Source: Stutzerimonas chloritidismutans AW-1 (lineage in GTDB: Bacteria; Pseudomonadota; Gammaproteobacteria; Pseudomonadales; Pseudomonadaceae). From it: a DNA stretch of 64,000 nt. Below the pieces are notes generated by a model. It did no database searches and had not been told where the DNA came from. It worked only from the letters and a program-made list of their open reading frames with translations. The stretch spans positions 1-64,000 of the forward strand of contig NZ_AOFQ01000002.1 in the NCBI RefSeq assembly GCF_000495915.1, given 5' to 3'. A program made the position numbers and the translations under genes. Within the stretch, counting starts at the first letter, position 1, and each line of letters starts with the position of its first letter. Below are positions 17,658 through 26,463 of the stretch, piece by piece.

Positions 17658-18838
17658 GCAGGCTCTCTCGTCTGAACTGGGCGCGCGGTATTTTCCAGCA
17701 TAGGCCTATCGCCGCGGCTGATGGCCAGCGGCTCAGCGTCGCGGGCCGGCCGGCCGGCCGCAGGTTGCGGTACCTCGCCCGGGGTGACGGGCTCCTTGTC
17801 GATGGTTTCCTCGACCTGCTGCTCGTCGTCGCGATCGGCTTCAAGGCCATGCTGCTCTTCAGTGTGCTTGGGGTCGTACTGCAACTCGATGAACACCGGG
17901 AAATGGTCGGAGCCGATATCAGGCAGCCGCAGCAGGCGGATGAAGCGGAAATGCGCGCTGTGAAAAAAGTGATCAAGCGGCCAGCGTAGAAACCAGTGAT
18001 GGGCATGGAAGGTGTTGTACATGCCGCGGCCGACCCGTGGATCGAGCAGTCCGCTGATCTTGCGGAACAGGCGCGTGGTGGGCGACCAGGCGACATCGTT
18101 GAGGTCGCCGCTGACGATGATCGGGTCATCGCTGTCCTGGATGCTCCTGGCGACCACCAGCAACTCCGCGTCGCGCTCGGTGGATTCCTCGTTCTCGGTC
18201 GGGCTGGGCGGTGCGGGATGCAGGAAGTGCATGCGCACCGTGAGCTCGTCGCTGACACGCACCCGAGCATGCATGGAGGGCACGTCGTCCTCCACCAGAA
18301 AGCACAGCTCCGGCTCTTCCAGCGGCAGACGTGAAAACACATGCATGCCGTAGAGGTTGTCCAGTGGGCAGCGGATGCTGTGCGGGTATTGCTCGGCGAG
18401 TTGCTCGAGCTGCGTTTCCCACCATTGGTCCGATTCGAGGGTCACCAGCACGTCGGGGCGGTACTCGCGAACCAGCGCCAGCAGCCGATCGGACTGCCGA
18501 TTCGGCCCCAGCACATTGGATGACATCACCCGGATGCGCGGCCCTGCGGCATCTGTCTCCGCCCGGCGAACCTCATTGCGCCAGGGGCGTGTGTAGGGCA
18601 CGACCCATGCGAGCTGGTATACCAGGCAGGCGCCGGCCAAGGCAGAGATCAGGTAATGCCACGGCTGGCTGTAGTCGAGCAGCATGCCTTGAGCGACGAG
18701 CAGGGCGACCAGCAGTGCGCCGAGCTGCAGGCGTGGAAACTCCCATACGCGCACCCACCAGGCGCGATGCCGCCAGAGCGGCAGGAGTGTGACCAGCACA
18801 AAGAGTCCCGTGGTGAGCAGCAGTACCCCTTCGATCAT
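17654..18838 (-). CDS. Membrane-anchored endonuclease/exonuclease/phosphatase-family protein
   Basis: A 394-residue protein. Three hydrophobic segments occupy residues ~1-95, and then comes an EEP-fold domain with RVMSSNVLG (metal/Asn site), LVTLESDQWW, SGDLNDVAWSP (catalytic DLN) and IGSDHFPVFIE (C-terminal SDHxP). The family covers nucleases and phosphodiesterases or phosphatases, including lipid-acting ones; the substrate here is unknown. The C-terminal tail is rich in charged and Pro residues. The gene overlaps glgP by 4 nt, so both are probably one transcript. The upstream 186 bp to the next gene hold its promoter region. Confidence 0.85.
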   Translation of the reverse strand: MIEGVLLLTTGLFVLVTLLPLWRHRAWWVRVWEFPRLQLGALLVALLVAQGMLLDYSQPWHYLISALAGACLVYQLAWVVPYTRPWRNEVRRAETDAAGPRIRVMSSNVLGPNRQSDRLLALVREYRPDVLVTLESDQWWETQLEQLAEQYPHSIRCPLDNLYGMHVFSRLPLEEPELCFLVEDDVPSMHARVRVSDELTVRMHFLHPAPPSPTENEESTERDAELLVVARSIQDSDDPIIVSGDLNDVAWSPTTRLFRKISGLLDPRVGRGMYNTFHAHHWFLRWPLDHFFHSAHFRFIRLLRLPDIGSDHFPVFIELQYDPKHTEEQHGLEADRDDEQQVEETIDKEPVTPGEVPQPAAGRPARDAEPLAISRGDRPMLENTARPVQTREPA

Positions 18839-19024
18839 GACATTTCCCGTTGTGGCCGATCAGTTCGGCAATCAGGTGTGCACTCCAGATTGGTTCCAGG
18901 GCCGGGGTATTCGACAGGCAATCAGGCGAAGCGTCGCAAACGAATTTGGATTACGTCCAGATTTTGCCGGCGCACGCGCCGAAACCGGCGCCGCGAAAGG
19001 GCGCCGGCACGGGCGTTTGGGGGA

Positions 19025-22000
19025 TCAGTTCTCGGCCGAAAGCATGCCGCTGGTCAGTGCCGGGAGGTCATCCGGTCGGCACAGCGTGTTATGACCTTGC
19101 AGGTAGGGTTGCAGGATGGGCGCCATGCCCTTGAGCGTTTGCACGGGCAGCGCCGAGGTAAAGCGGAAGCTGTCGGCGGCGCGCCCTGGCACATAGGCTG
19201 TCAGCGTGCCGAAGTGGTTGGGCCCGAGATAGAAGACGAAGGTGGCGGTGCGGTTCAGCGCCAGCGAGCTGATCAGCCGGCCGCCAGCGCCGACGCTCTG
19301 GATGCGGTTGTCACCGGTGCCGGTCTTGCCGCCCATTCGCAAAGCGCTGCCGTCCTGCTGCACGAAACTGCCTTGCAGGCGCCGTGCGGTACCGCCTTCG
19401 ACCACATTGGCCAGTGCATCCTGTAGCGCGCGGGCCACTTCGACCGGCATCACCCGCTTGCCGGTCCCGGTGGCAAGGCCCATGCGGGTTTCATAGGGCG
19501 TGCCCTGGGCGAAGTGCAGGTTGTCGATGCGCACGCTGGGCAGGCGGACACCATCGTTGAGGATGATGCCCATCAGATCGGCCAGCGCAGCCGGCCGATC
19601 ACCCGAGCTGCCCAGCGCGGTCGCCAGTGACGGCACAAGGTTGTCGAACGGATAGCCCAGCCGCTGCCAGCGGCGATGAATGTCGGTGAAGGCCTCGACC
19701 TCCAGCATGATGCGAATCCGGCTGTCGCGCGCGCTCTTGTGCCGGCTGCGGAACAGCCAGCCGTAGATTTCCTGGCGCTGCGCGCGGCTGTCGGCAACCA
19801 CTTCGGAGAGCGTCGCCTGCGGGTGGGCGATCAGGTAGCCCAGCAGCCAGAGGTCCAGCGGGTGCGTGCGGGCGATGTAGGCCTGATCGGGCAGGCTGTA
19901 GGCGCCCGGGCCATAGCGGGTGTAGAGCGCATCCAGCTTCTTGTCGTTGAGATCGGAGTCCGGCAGATGCTGCTTGAGAAAACTGTCGAAGACCGGCCGC
20001 TCGGCATCCGGCATCAGGTAGCGATGCACGGCCGCCAGGCGCACGGGTGTCGGCCGCATGCCCTGCAGGAAGGTCTCGATGCGCTGCTCGGCGCTCTTGT
20101 TGCGGTACTTCTTCCAGAAACGTTGCAGGAACACCGAGCCCTCGCGATCGGCGAAGCGGGTCAGGTATTCCTGGCGGCGCGGGTCCTTGTCGTCACCCAG
20201 CAGCTCGGCACTGTTGATGGTTTCGTAGGTGCTGTAACTCACCAGATCACGCATCAGCCGTACGAAGGGTAGATTGATCGATTCGCGCAGCGATTCGCGC
20301 ACGGTGGGGATGCGCCCGTCGTCTTCACGGCGGAAGTTGCCGAAGCGGTGCATGCCGGCGCCGGTGAAGAAGCGTTCGGCAGGGCTGGACGAGTAGCGCC
20401 GATCCAGCGCGGCGTCGAGCATACGCTCCAGGCTGCGGTCGCTGTGCGTGGCCAGGTAATCGATGGCCCAGCGGCTTAGATTGGCCTTGGTGTCGATCTT
20501 GCGTAGCTCGCTTGGGGTGAGATCCGAGTAGCGTTGGTGCAGCTCGGCGATAACCTCAAGATAGGTGGTCAGCACGCGCAGCTTGGCGGTTGAACCCAGC
20601 TCCAGCTTGCTGCCCTCGTTGATGTCGAACGGCTGGTTGGTGTTGTCGGTCTGCACCCGCACCTGGAAGCCTTCCTCGCCGCGCTCGAACAGCGTGAAGC
20701 TGTAACGCACCGCGGCGGTTTTCTCCGGGGACAGCATGCGATCGCCGAACAGCCCGACCGATTCGGCGAAAGCGGGATCGGCCAGGCGCACCAGGTACTC
20801 GCTGATCTGTGCCTGCAGATCACCCTGCAGCGGCGTGCTGGCGGTGAGGTCCAGGCGATCCAGGTCATACAGGGGCAAGCCGAGCAGTCCCGCCAGGCGC
20901 ATGCGCGCGACGGTGATGCCCTTGGTGGCGTCCACCTGCCGGATCGCCGAGTCGCGACTCGGGCTTTGCCCGAGGACGCGCTGGCCCAGCGCTGCGTCGC
21001 GCAAGCCGGCATTGATGATGCCGCCGTTGGCCAGCAGGCGGATGTGACTGTCGGTCAGCGTTGCCATTTCCTCGCGGCCGGCACCCAGGTAGTACGACGG
21101 ACGCCGCTGTGCGATCAGCAGCGACAGCACCTGACGCAGCGCCAGACCGCGCGCCTGCGGATCGACCTCGTCGGCGCTGCGTGGATCGAGCAGGCGATTG
21201 ACTTCACGGAAGTCGGCGCCGAACCACAGTCGCAAGCCATCGGCGATGCCATGCACTTCACCGTGTCCGGGCGCCGCGGAGAGCGGCACGCTGTTTAGGT
21301 AGTCGCGCACGATGCGCTGACGGGTGGCCAGGGTTTGCGGGCCCTCGCGATAGGTACGCACGCTGGCGGAGATCATCTGCCGGATCTTTTCCTGCGGATC
21401 GCCGGTGCGGCCTTCGGGCGAATGCCGATATTTTTCGACCTGGGTGGCCAGGGTGCTGCCGCCGGCGGCCTGGCCGCTGAGGCCAAGGCGCTTCTCCAGC
21501 TGGCTGATCGCCGCCTTGGTGAAGCGCGGCCAGTCCACCGCCGGGTTGGCGTGGGGGCGGCTGGCATCCAGCAGGCCACGGTCCTCGATGAACAGCAGGC
21601 TCATCACCACCAGCGGTGGGATGTCCTCGAAGCGCTCGTAATACTGGCGTGGATAGCTGTTGGTGTAGATCGGCACGCCGCGGCAGTCGTTGATGGTCAA
21701 CCCGGCCTGGGAATCCTCGGGGTAGGGTGGAAAGAATCCGCGGTGGGTGTAATCCAGCAGTGCCCGCGAGAAGCGTGCCTGCTCCTCGATCCTGAAGTTG
21801 CGCTGTGACAGCTGTTGGATGAAGCGCGGCAGATCGACGTAGCCCAGGCGGCGGTCGAACGGACCGTCCTCGGGGAACTGAATGCGTGGGCTCGGTCCGG
21901 GTTTGACCGTGTAGTCCAGATCGGCCGCATAGCGGCTTAACCAGTGCGATTGCCACCGGGCGCTGTCCAGCTCTTGCCAGCCGAGATAGCCACCGCCTGC

Positions 22001-22144
22001 CAGCAGCGAAATGCCGACGAGCAGCGCCAATCGGCGTGCCGTCTTGCGACGGCCTTTAGCTGATGTGCGGGATGATTTGGGGGAAGGGGCGCGCTTGTTA
22101 CGCCCATCCTGGGATGTATTGTCGGACCGCCATACTGCGCCCAT
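19025..22144 (-). CDS. Bifunctional penicillin-binding protein (transglycosylase/transpeptidase)
   Basis: A 1039-residue peptidoglycan synthase. It has a short basic cytoplasmic tail, one membrane anchor near residues 38-54 (LALLVGISLLAGGGYLG), a GT51 glycosyltransferase domain with FIEDRG and GGSTLATQVEK, and a penicillin-binding transpeptidase domain with STAK (in LELGSTAKL), SIN (in RESINLPF) and KTGT (in GGKTGTGDN). The length exceeds most class A PBPs (700-850), with a long spacer after the glycosyltransferase domain. ATG at 22144 is the first ATG; a GTG at 22195 would add 17 residues. It stands alone, divergent from the AraC gene. Confidence 0.88.
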   Translation of the reverse strand: MGAVWRSDNTSQDGRNKRAPSPKSSRTSAKGRRKTARRLALLVGISLLAGGGYLGWQELDSARWQSHWLSRYAADLDYTVKPGPSPRIQFPEDGPFDRRLGYVDLPRFIQQLSQRNFRIEEQARFSRALLDYTHRGFFPPYPEDSQAGLTINDCRGVPIYTNSYPRQYYERFEDIPPLVVMSLLFIEDRGLLDASRPHANPAVDWPRFTKAAISQLEKRLGLSGQAAGGSTLATQVEKYRHSPEGRTGDPQEKIRQMISASVRTYREGPQTLATRQRIVRDYLNSVPLSAAPGHGEVHGIADGLRLWFGADFREVNRLLDPRSADEVDPQARGLALRQVLSLLIAQRRPSYYLGAGREEMATLTDSHIRLLANGGIINAGLRDAALGQRVLGQSPSRDSAIRQVDATKGITVARMRLAGLLGLPLYDLDRLDLTASTPLQGDLQAQISEYLVRLADPAFAESVGLFGDRMLSPEKTAAVRYSFTLFERGEEGFQVRVQTDNTNQPFDINEGSKLELGSTAKLRVLTTYLEVIAELHQRYSDLTPSELRKIDTKANLSRWAIDYLATHSDRSLERMLDAALDRRYSSSPAERFFTGAGMHRFGNFRREDDGRIPTVRESLRESINLPFVRLMRDLVSYSTYETINSAELLGDDKDPRRQEYLTRFADREGSVFLQRFWKKYRNKSAEQRIETFLQGMRPTPVRLAAVHRYLMPDAERPVFDSFLKQHLPDSDLNDKKLDALYTRYGPGAYSLPDQAYIARTHPLDLWLLGYLIAHPQATLSEVVADSRAQRQEIYGWLFRSRHKSARDSRIRIMLEVEAFTDIHRRWQRLGYPFDNLVPSLATALGSSGDRPAALADLMGIILNDGVRLPSVRIDNLHFAQGTPYETRMGLATGTGKRVMPVEVARALQDALANVVEGGTARRLQGSFVQQDGSALRMGGKTGTGDNRIQSVGAGGRLISSLALNRTATFVFYLGPNHFGTLTAYVPGRAADSFRFTSALPVQTLKGMAPILQPYLQGHNTLCRPDDLPALTSGMLSAEN

Positions 22145-22337
22145 GTGTGCCTGGCTTCCTAGCAGTGCTCTACGGCAAGCATAGTTCGCCCGCACGGCTT
22201 AAGCGATGGCGGTTTGACGAACGGAGCGGCTCAAGCACGAGCCTTGAAGCGGAGGCGGTGGGGCGCTTGGTGAGTTGCTCGTCGTAGCTGTGGACCGCTA
22301 CTGTGAGACGTGCATCGTTCGGGGCTTGGGAGTAGTA

Positions 22338-23141
22338 ATGAAGGGCAATAACGATTGGATACGGCGCCCTGACGAGCCCGGGCCCCTTGAGCGGCTTGAG
22401 GCCTACTTCAGTGGCTACGGTTACGCTCCCCACAGGCATGACACTTATGCGATCGGCTGTACGCTCGCCGGCGTGCACCGTTTCAACTACCGCAAGAGCG
22501 CCCGCTACAGCCTCCCCGGAAATACCTTCGTGGTGTATCCCGACGAGTTGCACGACGGCGAGGCGGGGAGCGAGGCGGGTTTCCGTTACCGGATAATCTA
22601 TGTCCAGCCTGCGATGCTGCAGGGGCCGCTCGGTGGGCAGCCATTGCCTTTCATCAATGACGGGATATCCCGTGATCCACGCTTGCGGCGTGTCGTCTGG
22701 GCGCTGCTGTCTTGCCTGGACAACCCGATAGAAGAGTTGGAGCAGCAGGATGCGCTGTTTGACCTGGCCCAGGTCATGTCCGTCGTAGCCGGGAGAAGAG
22801 TCAATCGACGACGAGCCGACTTCCGCGCCGCCGAACTGGCTCGGGAGTACATGCACCACCATCTGGATAGAGCTCTCAGCCTTGACGAACTCGAGCGGGT
22901 TTCCGGCCGGGATCGCTGGAACCTGTCGCGTGATTTTCGTGCCCTGTATGGCACCAGCCCATACCGCTACCTGACGTTACGCCGCCTAGATCATGTTCGG
23001 CGGTTGCTTTCGAACGGGATATCAGTGGCCGACGCCGCACTCGTTTCGGGGTTTAACGACCAGAGCCACATGAGTCGCCACTTCAAACAAGCCTATGGAC
23101 TTACCCCTGCACACTGGGCACGGTTGATGCGGCTGAGCTGA
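22338..23141 (+). CDS. AraC-family transcriptional regulator with cupin-like N-terminus
   Basis: A 267-residue regulator. The N-terminal AraC ligand-binding domain shows PHRHDTYAIG and YPDELHDGEAG. The C-terminal double helix-turn-helix contains LSLDELERVSGRDRWNLSRD and ISVADAALVSGFNDQSHMSR then HFKQAYGLTPAHW. The ATG at 22338 follows GGGAG, and the frame is open further upstream without support. It is followed 94 bp later by azlC and azlD, an arrangement common for AraC regulators controlling AzlCD amino-acid exporters (established genome context; effector unknown). Confidence 0.9.
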   Translation: MKGNNDWIRRPDEPGPLERLEAYFSGYGYAPHRHDTYAIGCTLAGVHRFNYRKSARYSLPGNTFVVYPDELHDGEAGSEAGFRYRIIYVQPAMLQGPLGGQPLPFINDGISRDPRLRRVVWALLSCLDNPIEELEQQDALFDLAQVMSVVAGRRVNRRRADFRAAELAREYMHHHLDRALSLDELERVSGRDRWNLSRDFRALYGTSPYRYLTLRRLDHVRRLLSNGISVADAALVSGFNDQSHMSRHFKQAYGLTPAHWARLMRLS

Positions 23142-23235
23142 GGTCAGCGCGCGGTTGCACGATCGTACAAGAATCCTTCGGCGGCACTACTCACACTTCG
23201 CAGGGCATGTCATCGCGCAGCTCGGAGTGGAGTAA

Positions 23236-23958
23236 TTGTCAGAAATAGTAGAGAACGCGGACCCGGCGGCGCCCCCGCTCGTAACCGGCAGCGCTTTGAA
23301 ACAGGCCCTTCCGGCGGCATTGTCGGTCATGCCGGTTGCCATGCTGTTTGGCGTGCTTGCCGCACGCTCCGGCTGGTCGGTACTGGATGTTTTGCTGCTC
23401 GGCTTGCTAGGTTTCACTGGCAGCGGGCAGTTTGCAGCATTGCCGCTATCCGAAAGTGGCACGGGGTTCTTTACGCTGCTGCTTGTAACCGCATCGATCA
23501 ATTGTCGTTACCTGCCGATGGCGATCTCGACTATACGACGGATGCCTCGATCTGCATTCGCGCGCGCCTGCAGTGCGCACATGCTAGGCGACGAAGCCTA
23601 CGCCTGTGAACGGGACGACGAGCCGATCGACCGGATGCTGCAGATACGCAGCGCGATATTTCTAACCTGGGTACTGGCAGGAGCCTTTGGCGCTGCGATC
23701 GGTGGGGTCCTGCCTGAAGAATGGCTCAGCAAGGATTTCAACCTCGGATTTCCGGCGAGCGCTGTGTTGTTTTACCTCGCCTTGTCGCAGCTGAAGGCAC
23801 GGCGAGCGCACATTCGGCGCCATCAGGTCGCCGGGGCAGCTTTGATCTGTCTTTGTGCCGCAGCTTCTCTCGGCCTGATCCTGGCGCTTGGCCCTGTGTA
23901 CTTCTGGATTCCCGGCGTATTGCTCGTAGCCTTGCTATTGAACGGAGTCCGAGCATGA
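23236..23958 (+). CDS. azlC: AzlC-family branched-chain amino-acid exporter large subunit
   Basis: A 240-residue multi-spanning inner-membrane protein. The AzlC signature regions PVAMLFGVLAARSG, GFTGSGQFAAL and SINCRYLPMAIS are clear. With AzlD it exports branched-chain amino acids or analogues. The start is TTG at 23236 with GGAG upstream; no ATG in a suitable place gives the normal N-terminus. Its stop overlaps the azlD start (ATGA at 23955-23958). The presence near branched-chain amino-acid catabolism may be coincidental, as they are 9 kb apart. Confidence 0.9.
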   Translation: MSEIVENADPAAPPLVTGSALKQALPAALSVMPVAMLFGVLAARSGWSVLDVLLLGLLGFTGSGQFAALPLSESGTGFFTLLLVTASINCRYLPMAISTIRRMPRSAFARACSAHMLGDEAYACERDDEPIDRMLQIRSAIFLTWVLAGAFGAAIGGVLPEEWLSKDFNLGFPASAVLFYLALSQLKARRAHIRRHQVAGAALICLCAAASLGLILALGPVYFWIPGVLLVALLLNGVRA

Positions 23959-24266
23959 ACGAGGCGGTCCTGATTGCCACCGCCGCGCTGCTGATCACCA
24001 GCTTATTGGTCAGAGTCGTGCCAGTATTCGTCAGCATGCCGCTCGGCGCGGGCGGTCTACGCATAGTCGGGCAGATTCTGCCGACCGCGGTGTTCATCAA
24101 TCTCGCAGTCTACGTCGCATACAGCGAAATCAGCGCTGCACCGGCTGCTGCTGCGACGTCACTATTGGGTGTTGCGCTGCTCGCCATCAGCGGCCGAGTC
24201 GGTCTGGTTGGCAGCATGCTGTTCGGTGCAGCGCTCTACTACACAGCGGCAGCGCTCATCGGCTGA
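23955..24266 (+). CDS. azlD: AzlD-family small subunit of the amino-acid exporter
   Basis: A 103-residue membrane protein with three to four hydrophobic segments. It has the family features LVRVVPVFVSMPLG near the N-terminus and ILPTAVFINLAVYVAY in the middle. It overlaps azlC by 4 nt, so the two are translated together and function as a complex. The frame upstream of 23955 runs inside azlC and is not real. It converges with the SH3-domain gene, only 5 bp away. Confidence 0.88.
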   Translation: MNEAVLIATAALLITSLLVRVVPVFVSMPLGAGGLRIVGQILPTAVFINLAVYVAYSEISAAPAAAATSLLGVALLAISGRVGLVGSMLFGAALYYTAAALIG

Positions 24267-24271
24267 TCAAG

Positions 24272-24946
24272 TTAGAACCAGCGATCGTTACGCTTACGGC
24301 CGCGGGTGAGCATTGGCAGGATCAGGCCCACCAGCAGCCCAGCACCGGCGATGCTGCCGCCATAGACCATGTACTGCATGAGCACCTGCTTGTTCTCGTC
24401 GCCGAGCCGCGCCTGGGTCGTACGCAGTTCCGACTGTGCTTCGGTCAGCTCCGCCTCGAGGGCGATGCGGCGGGCGTCGAGTTCGTCGATCAGGGCTTTG
24501 CGCGAGTCCAGGGTTTCCTGCATGCCTTGCACGCGCACCTTCCAACTATCGTCGATGGTCTTGAGTTCCTCGCTCAGTTCAGCGACTTGCTGTTCGAGCT
24601 GCGGAAGACGCTCGGCCTGGCCGGGGACATCCTGCAGTTCCTTGCTGGGAATCCAGACGTTGCTGCCGGACTCCGAGCGTACCTGGCTGTAATCGCCCTG
24701 GGTGCTGATCAGCTCGACCTTCTGCCCCGAGGTCAGCGTGCCGACGATGCGATAGCCATCCGTGGGGCCGCTGCGCACGTAGGTGTTCAGGCTGTCGCTG
24801 ACCCAGCGCGCGTTATCGGACGATTCCTGGGCGTTTACGGGGCCGGCAACAAGCAGGGCACCCAATAGACTGGCGCCGATGACTTGGCGCGGCTGGGGGA
24901 AACTGAACCGGGAGAGCAAGGCGAAAAGATGAAGAGATATGGACAT
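24272..24946 (-). CDS. TIGR04211-family SH3-domain envelope protein
   Basis: A 224-residue protein of the YgiM type. It has an N-terminal hydrophobic signal segment ending around VAGPVNAQ, a bacterial SH3 domain at residues ~45-105 (NTYVRSGPTDGYRIVG), a long coiled coil with LEQQVAEL, and a C-terminal transmembrane anchor (YGGSIAGAGLLVGLILPML) followed by a basic tail RGRKRNDRWF. These proteins are anchored in the inner membrane with the SH3 domain in the periplasm and may bind peptidoglycan. The role is not established. Confidence 0.88.
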   Translation of the reverse strand: MSISLHLFALLSRFSFPQPRQVIGASLLGALLVAGPVNAQESSDNARWVSDSLNTYVRSGPTDGYRIVGTLTSGQKVELISTQGDYSQVRSESGSNVWIPSKELQDVPGQAERLPQLEQQVAELSEELKTIDDSWKVRVQGMQETLDSRKALIDELDARRIALEAELTEAQSELRTTQARLGDENKQVLMQYMVYGGSIAGAGLLVGLILPMLTRGRKRNDRWF

Positions 24947-25362
24947 GAAAAGTTCGCGTTATTGGAAGAATAGGACCCAAGCGTGAGGGTAGTGAGGTCG
25001 GCTTGTCTGGCGCGCGAGACGCAGACTCGGGCGCAGCGAGAAGCACGCTGAACGTGGCCGGAGTCGGTGGCAGCCACGGGCCGGAGGCCGACGTGCAAAC
25101 GGCACGAAAACGCAGGCGCTCCGTAGGGTGCATCAGCTGACTGACAGTCGCTCCTGGCAAAAGTTCAGGCATTTTTTGTCAGCTTGATGGCTGCGTGATG
25201 AAGGGCGGCATGCTCTGTGACCGTGGTCGTTGCATGCCGCAAGTGGTTCGAAACAGAGAGTGTGATACCGGACCGGTCTCTAGGCCGGAATGGCGGTTGA
25301 ACTTGGTGCAGGGGCCTGCGCCAGCGTGACCTCGATCCGCTGAAGCAGGCCCCGCCGTCAGC
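24947..25362. other. Intergenic region with a large inverted repeat, no gene seen
   Basis: This 416-bp gap lies between the SH3 gene start and the terC end. At 25311-25353 there is a long hairpin with arms GGGGCCTGC/GCAGGCCCC and inner arms CAGCG/CGCTG. It lies just downstream of terC and may end or protect its transcript, although no T-run is present. The rest should contain the promoter of the SH3 gene. No frame looks protein-coding. Confidence 0.5.
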
Positions 25363-26133
25363 TTATTTCGGTTCTTGAGCGGTACCGAGCTGCTTCTGCC
25401 GTGCGCGCCGGGCCATCATGTTCAACACCTCGACCCCGGCGGAGAATGCCATCGCGGCATACACGTAGCCCTTTGGTACGTGGGCACCGAAGCCTTCCGC
25501 GATGAGGGTCATGCCGATCATCAGCAGGAAGCCGAGCGCGAGCATCACGACGGTCGGGTTCTCGTTGATGAATTTGGCCAACGGGTTCGCCGCCAGGAGC
25601 ATCACGGTTACCGCGACGACCACGGCAATGACCATGATCGCGACATGATCGGTCATACCCACCGCAGTGATGATGCTGTCCACCGAGAACACCAGGTCGA
25701 GCAGCAATATCTGCGCAATCGCGGCGCTGAACCCCATCGTGACGGCATTGTCGAGCTGCTTGCCTTCGAACATGTCGCCGCCCGGTGTCGGGTCGACACT
25801 GTGGTGAATCTCCTTGGTGGCCTTCCAGAGCAGGAACAGGCCGCCGGCGATCAGGATCATGTCCTTCCAGGAAAACGCGTTGCCGAACAGTTCGATGACT
25901 GGCTCGGTGAGCTGAACGATCCAGGCCACCGTGCCGAGCAGGCCCAGCCTCAGGACCAGCGCCAGGCTGATGCCGATGCGCCTCGCGCGCTCACGCTGAT
26001 GCTCCGGAAGCTTGTTCGTCAGAATCGAAATGAAGATCAGGTTGTCGATGCCGAGCACCACCTCCATGGCTATCAAGGTTGCCAGGGCAACCCAGGTGGT
26101 GGGTTCGGAGAAGAGCTGGATAAGCGATTCCAT
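25363..26133 (-). CDS. TerC-family integral membrane protein
   Basis: A 256-residue membrane protein with about seven hydrophobic segments. Conserved acidic motifs in the membrane are [16 protein letters not shown] near residues 20-35 and [19 protein letters not shown] in the middle; the Asp residues are typical of TerC metal exporters. These are associated with manganese or tellurite handling and metalation of exoenzymes. The ATG at 26133 was chosen because it starts the conserved N-terminus; GAGATCC lies before it. It has its own upstream region of 330 bp shared with the divergent hybrid kinase. Confidence 0.9.
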   Translation of the reverse strand: MESLIQLFSEPTTWVALATLIAMEVVLGIDNLIFISILTNKLPEHQRERARRIGISLALVLRLGLLGTVAWIVQLTEPVIELFGNAFSWKDMILIAGGLFLLWKATKEIHHSVDPTPGGDMFEGKQLDNAVTMGFSAAIAQILLLDLVFSVDSIITAVGMTDHVAIMVIAVVVAVTVMLLAANPLAKFINENPTVVMLALGFLLMIGMTLIAEGFGAHVPKGYVYAAMAFSAGVEVLNMMARRARQKQLGTAQEPK

Positions 26134-26463
26134 ATGGATCTCTAGCGTGAGTGATGACGATCCCGCGTCTGGCGGGTGCGCGAGCATAGCTGGAAGGCAA
26201 TCCGTAACAGAGCCCGCATTTTGGACCGCTTTGTATCAAATCGATTCAGTGCCAAGTGGCGGCTGCCTCGCGTGCGGTAACCGTCCCTATAGCGCCAGGA
26301 TGCGTCGAAGTCCCATGCGCCTGGGGCGCCAGAATCAGGCAAGCCAAACCGATTGTTCTTGGCCACCGCTTAACACCTGCGGGTGCAAAGCCCGGCGGTT
26401 TCTGCTTTTATGACCTGCAGCACGCTGCGGGATTACCGCCCGCCCCATTCATCACGATGCATA
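26134..26463. other. Divergent intergenic region, no feature identified
   Basis: About 330 bp between terC and the hybrid kinase. It must contain at least one promoter for each direction, but I see no clear consensus, hairpin or coding frame. The exact left boundary of the kinase gene is uncertain, so part of this stretch could be coding. Confidence 0.4.

Noticed and set aside
24813-25172. Reverse open frame in the 24.9-25.4 kb interval
   Set aside because: No ribosome-binding site, no domain and overlap with the SH3 protein's signal peptide coding region.
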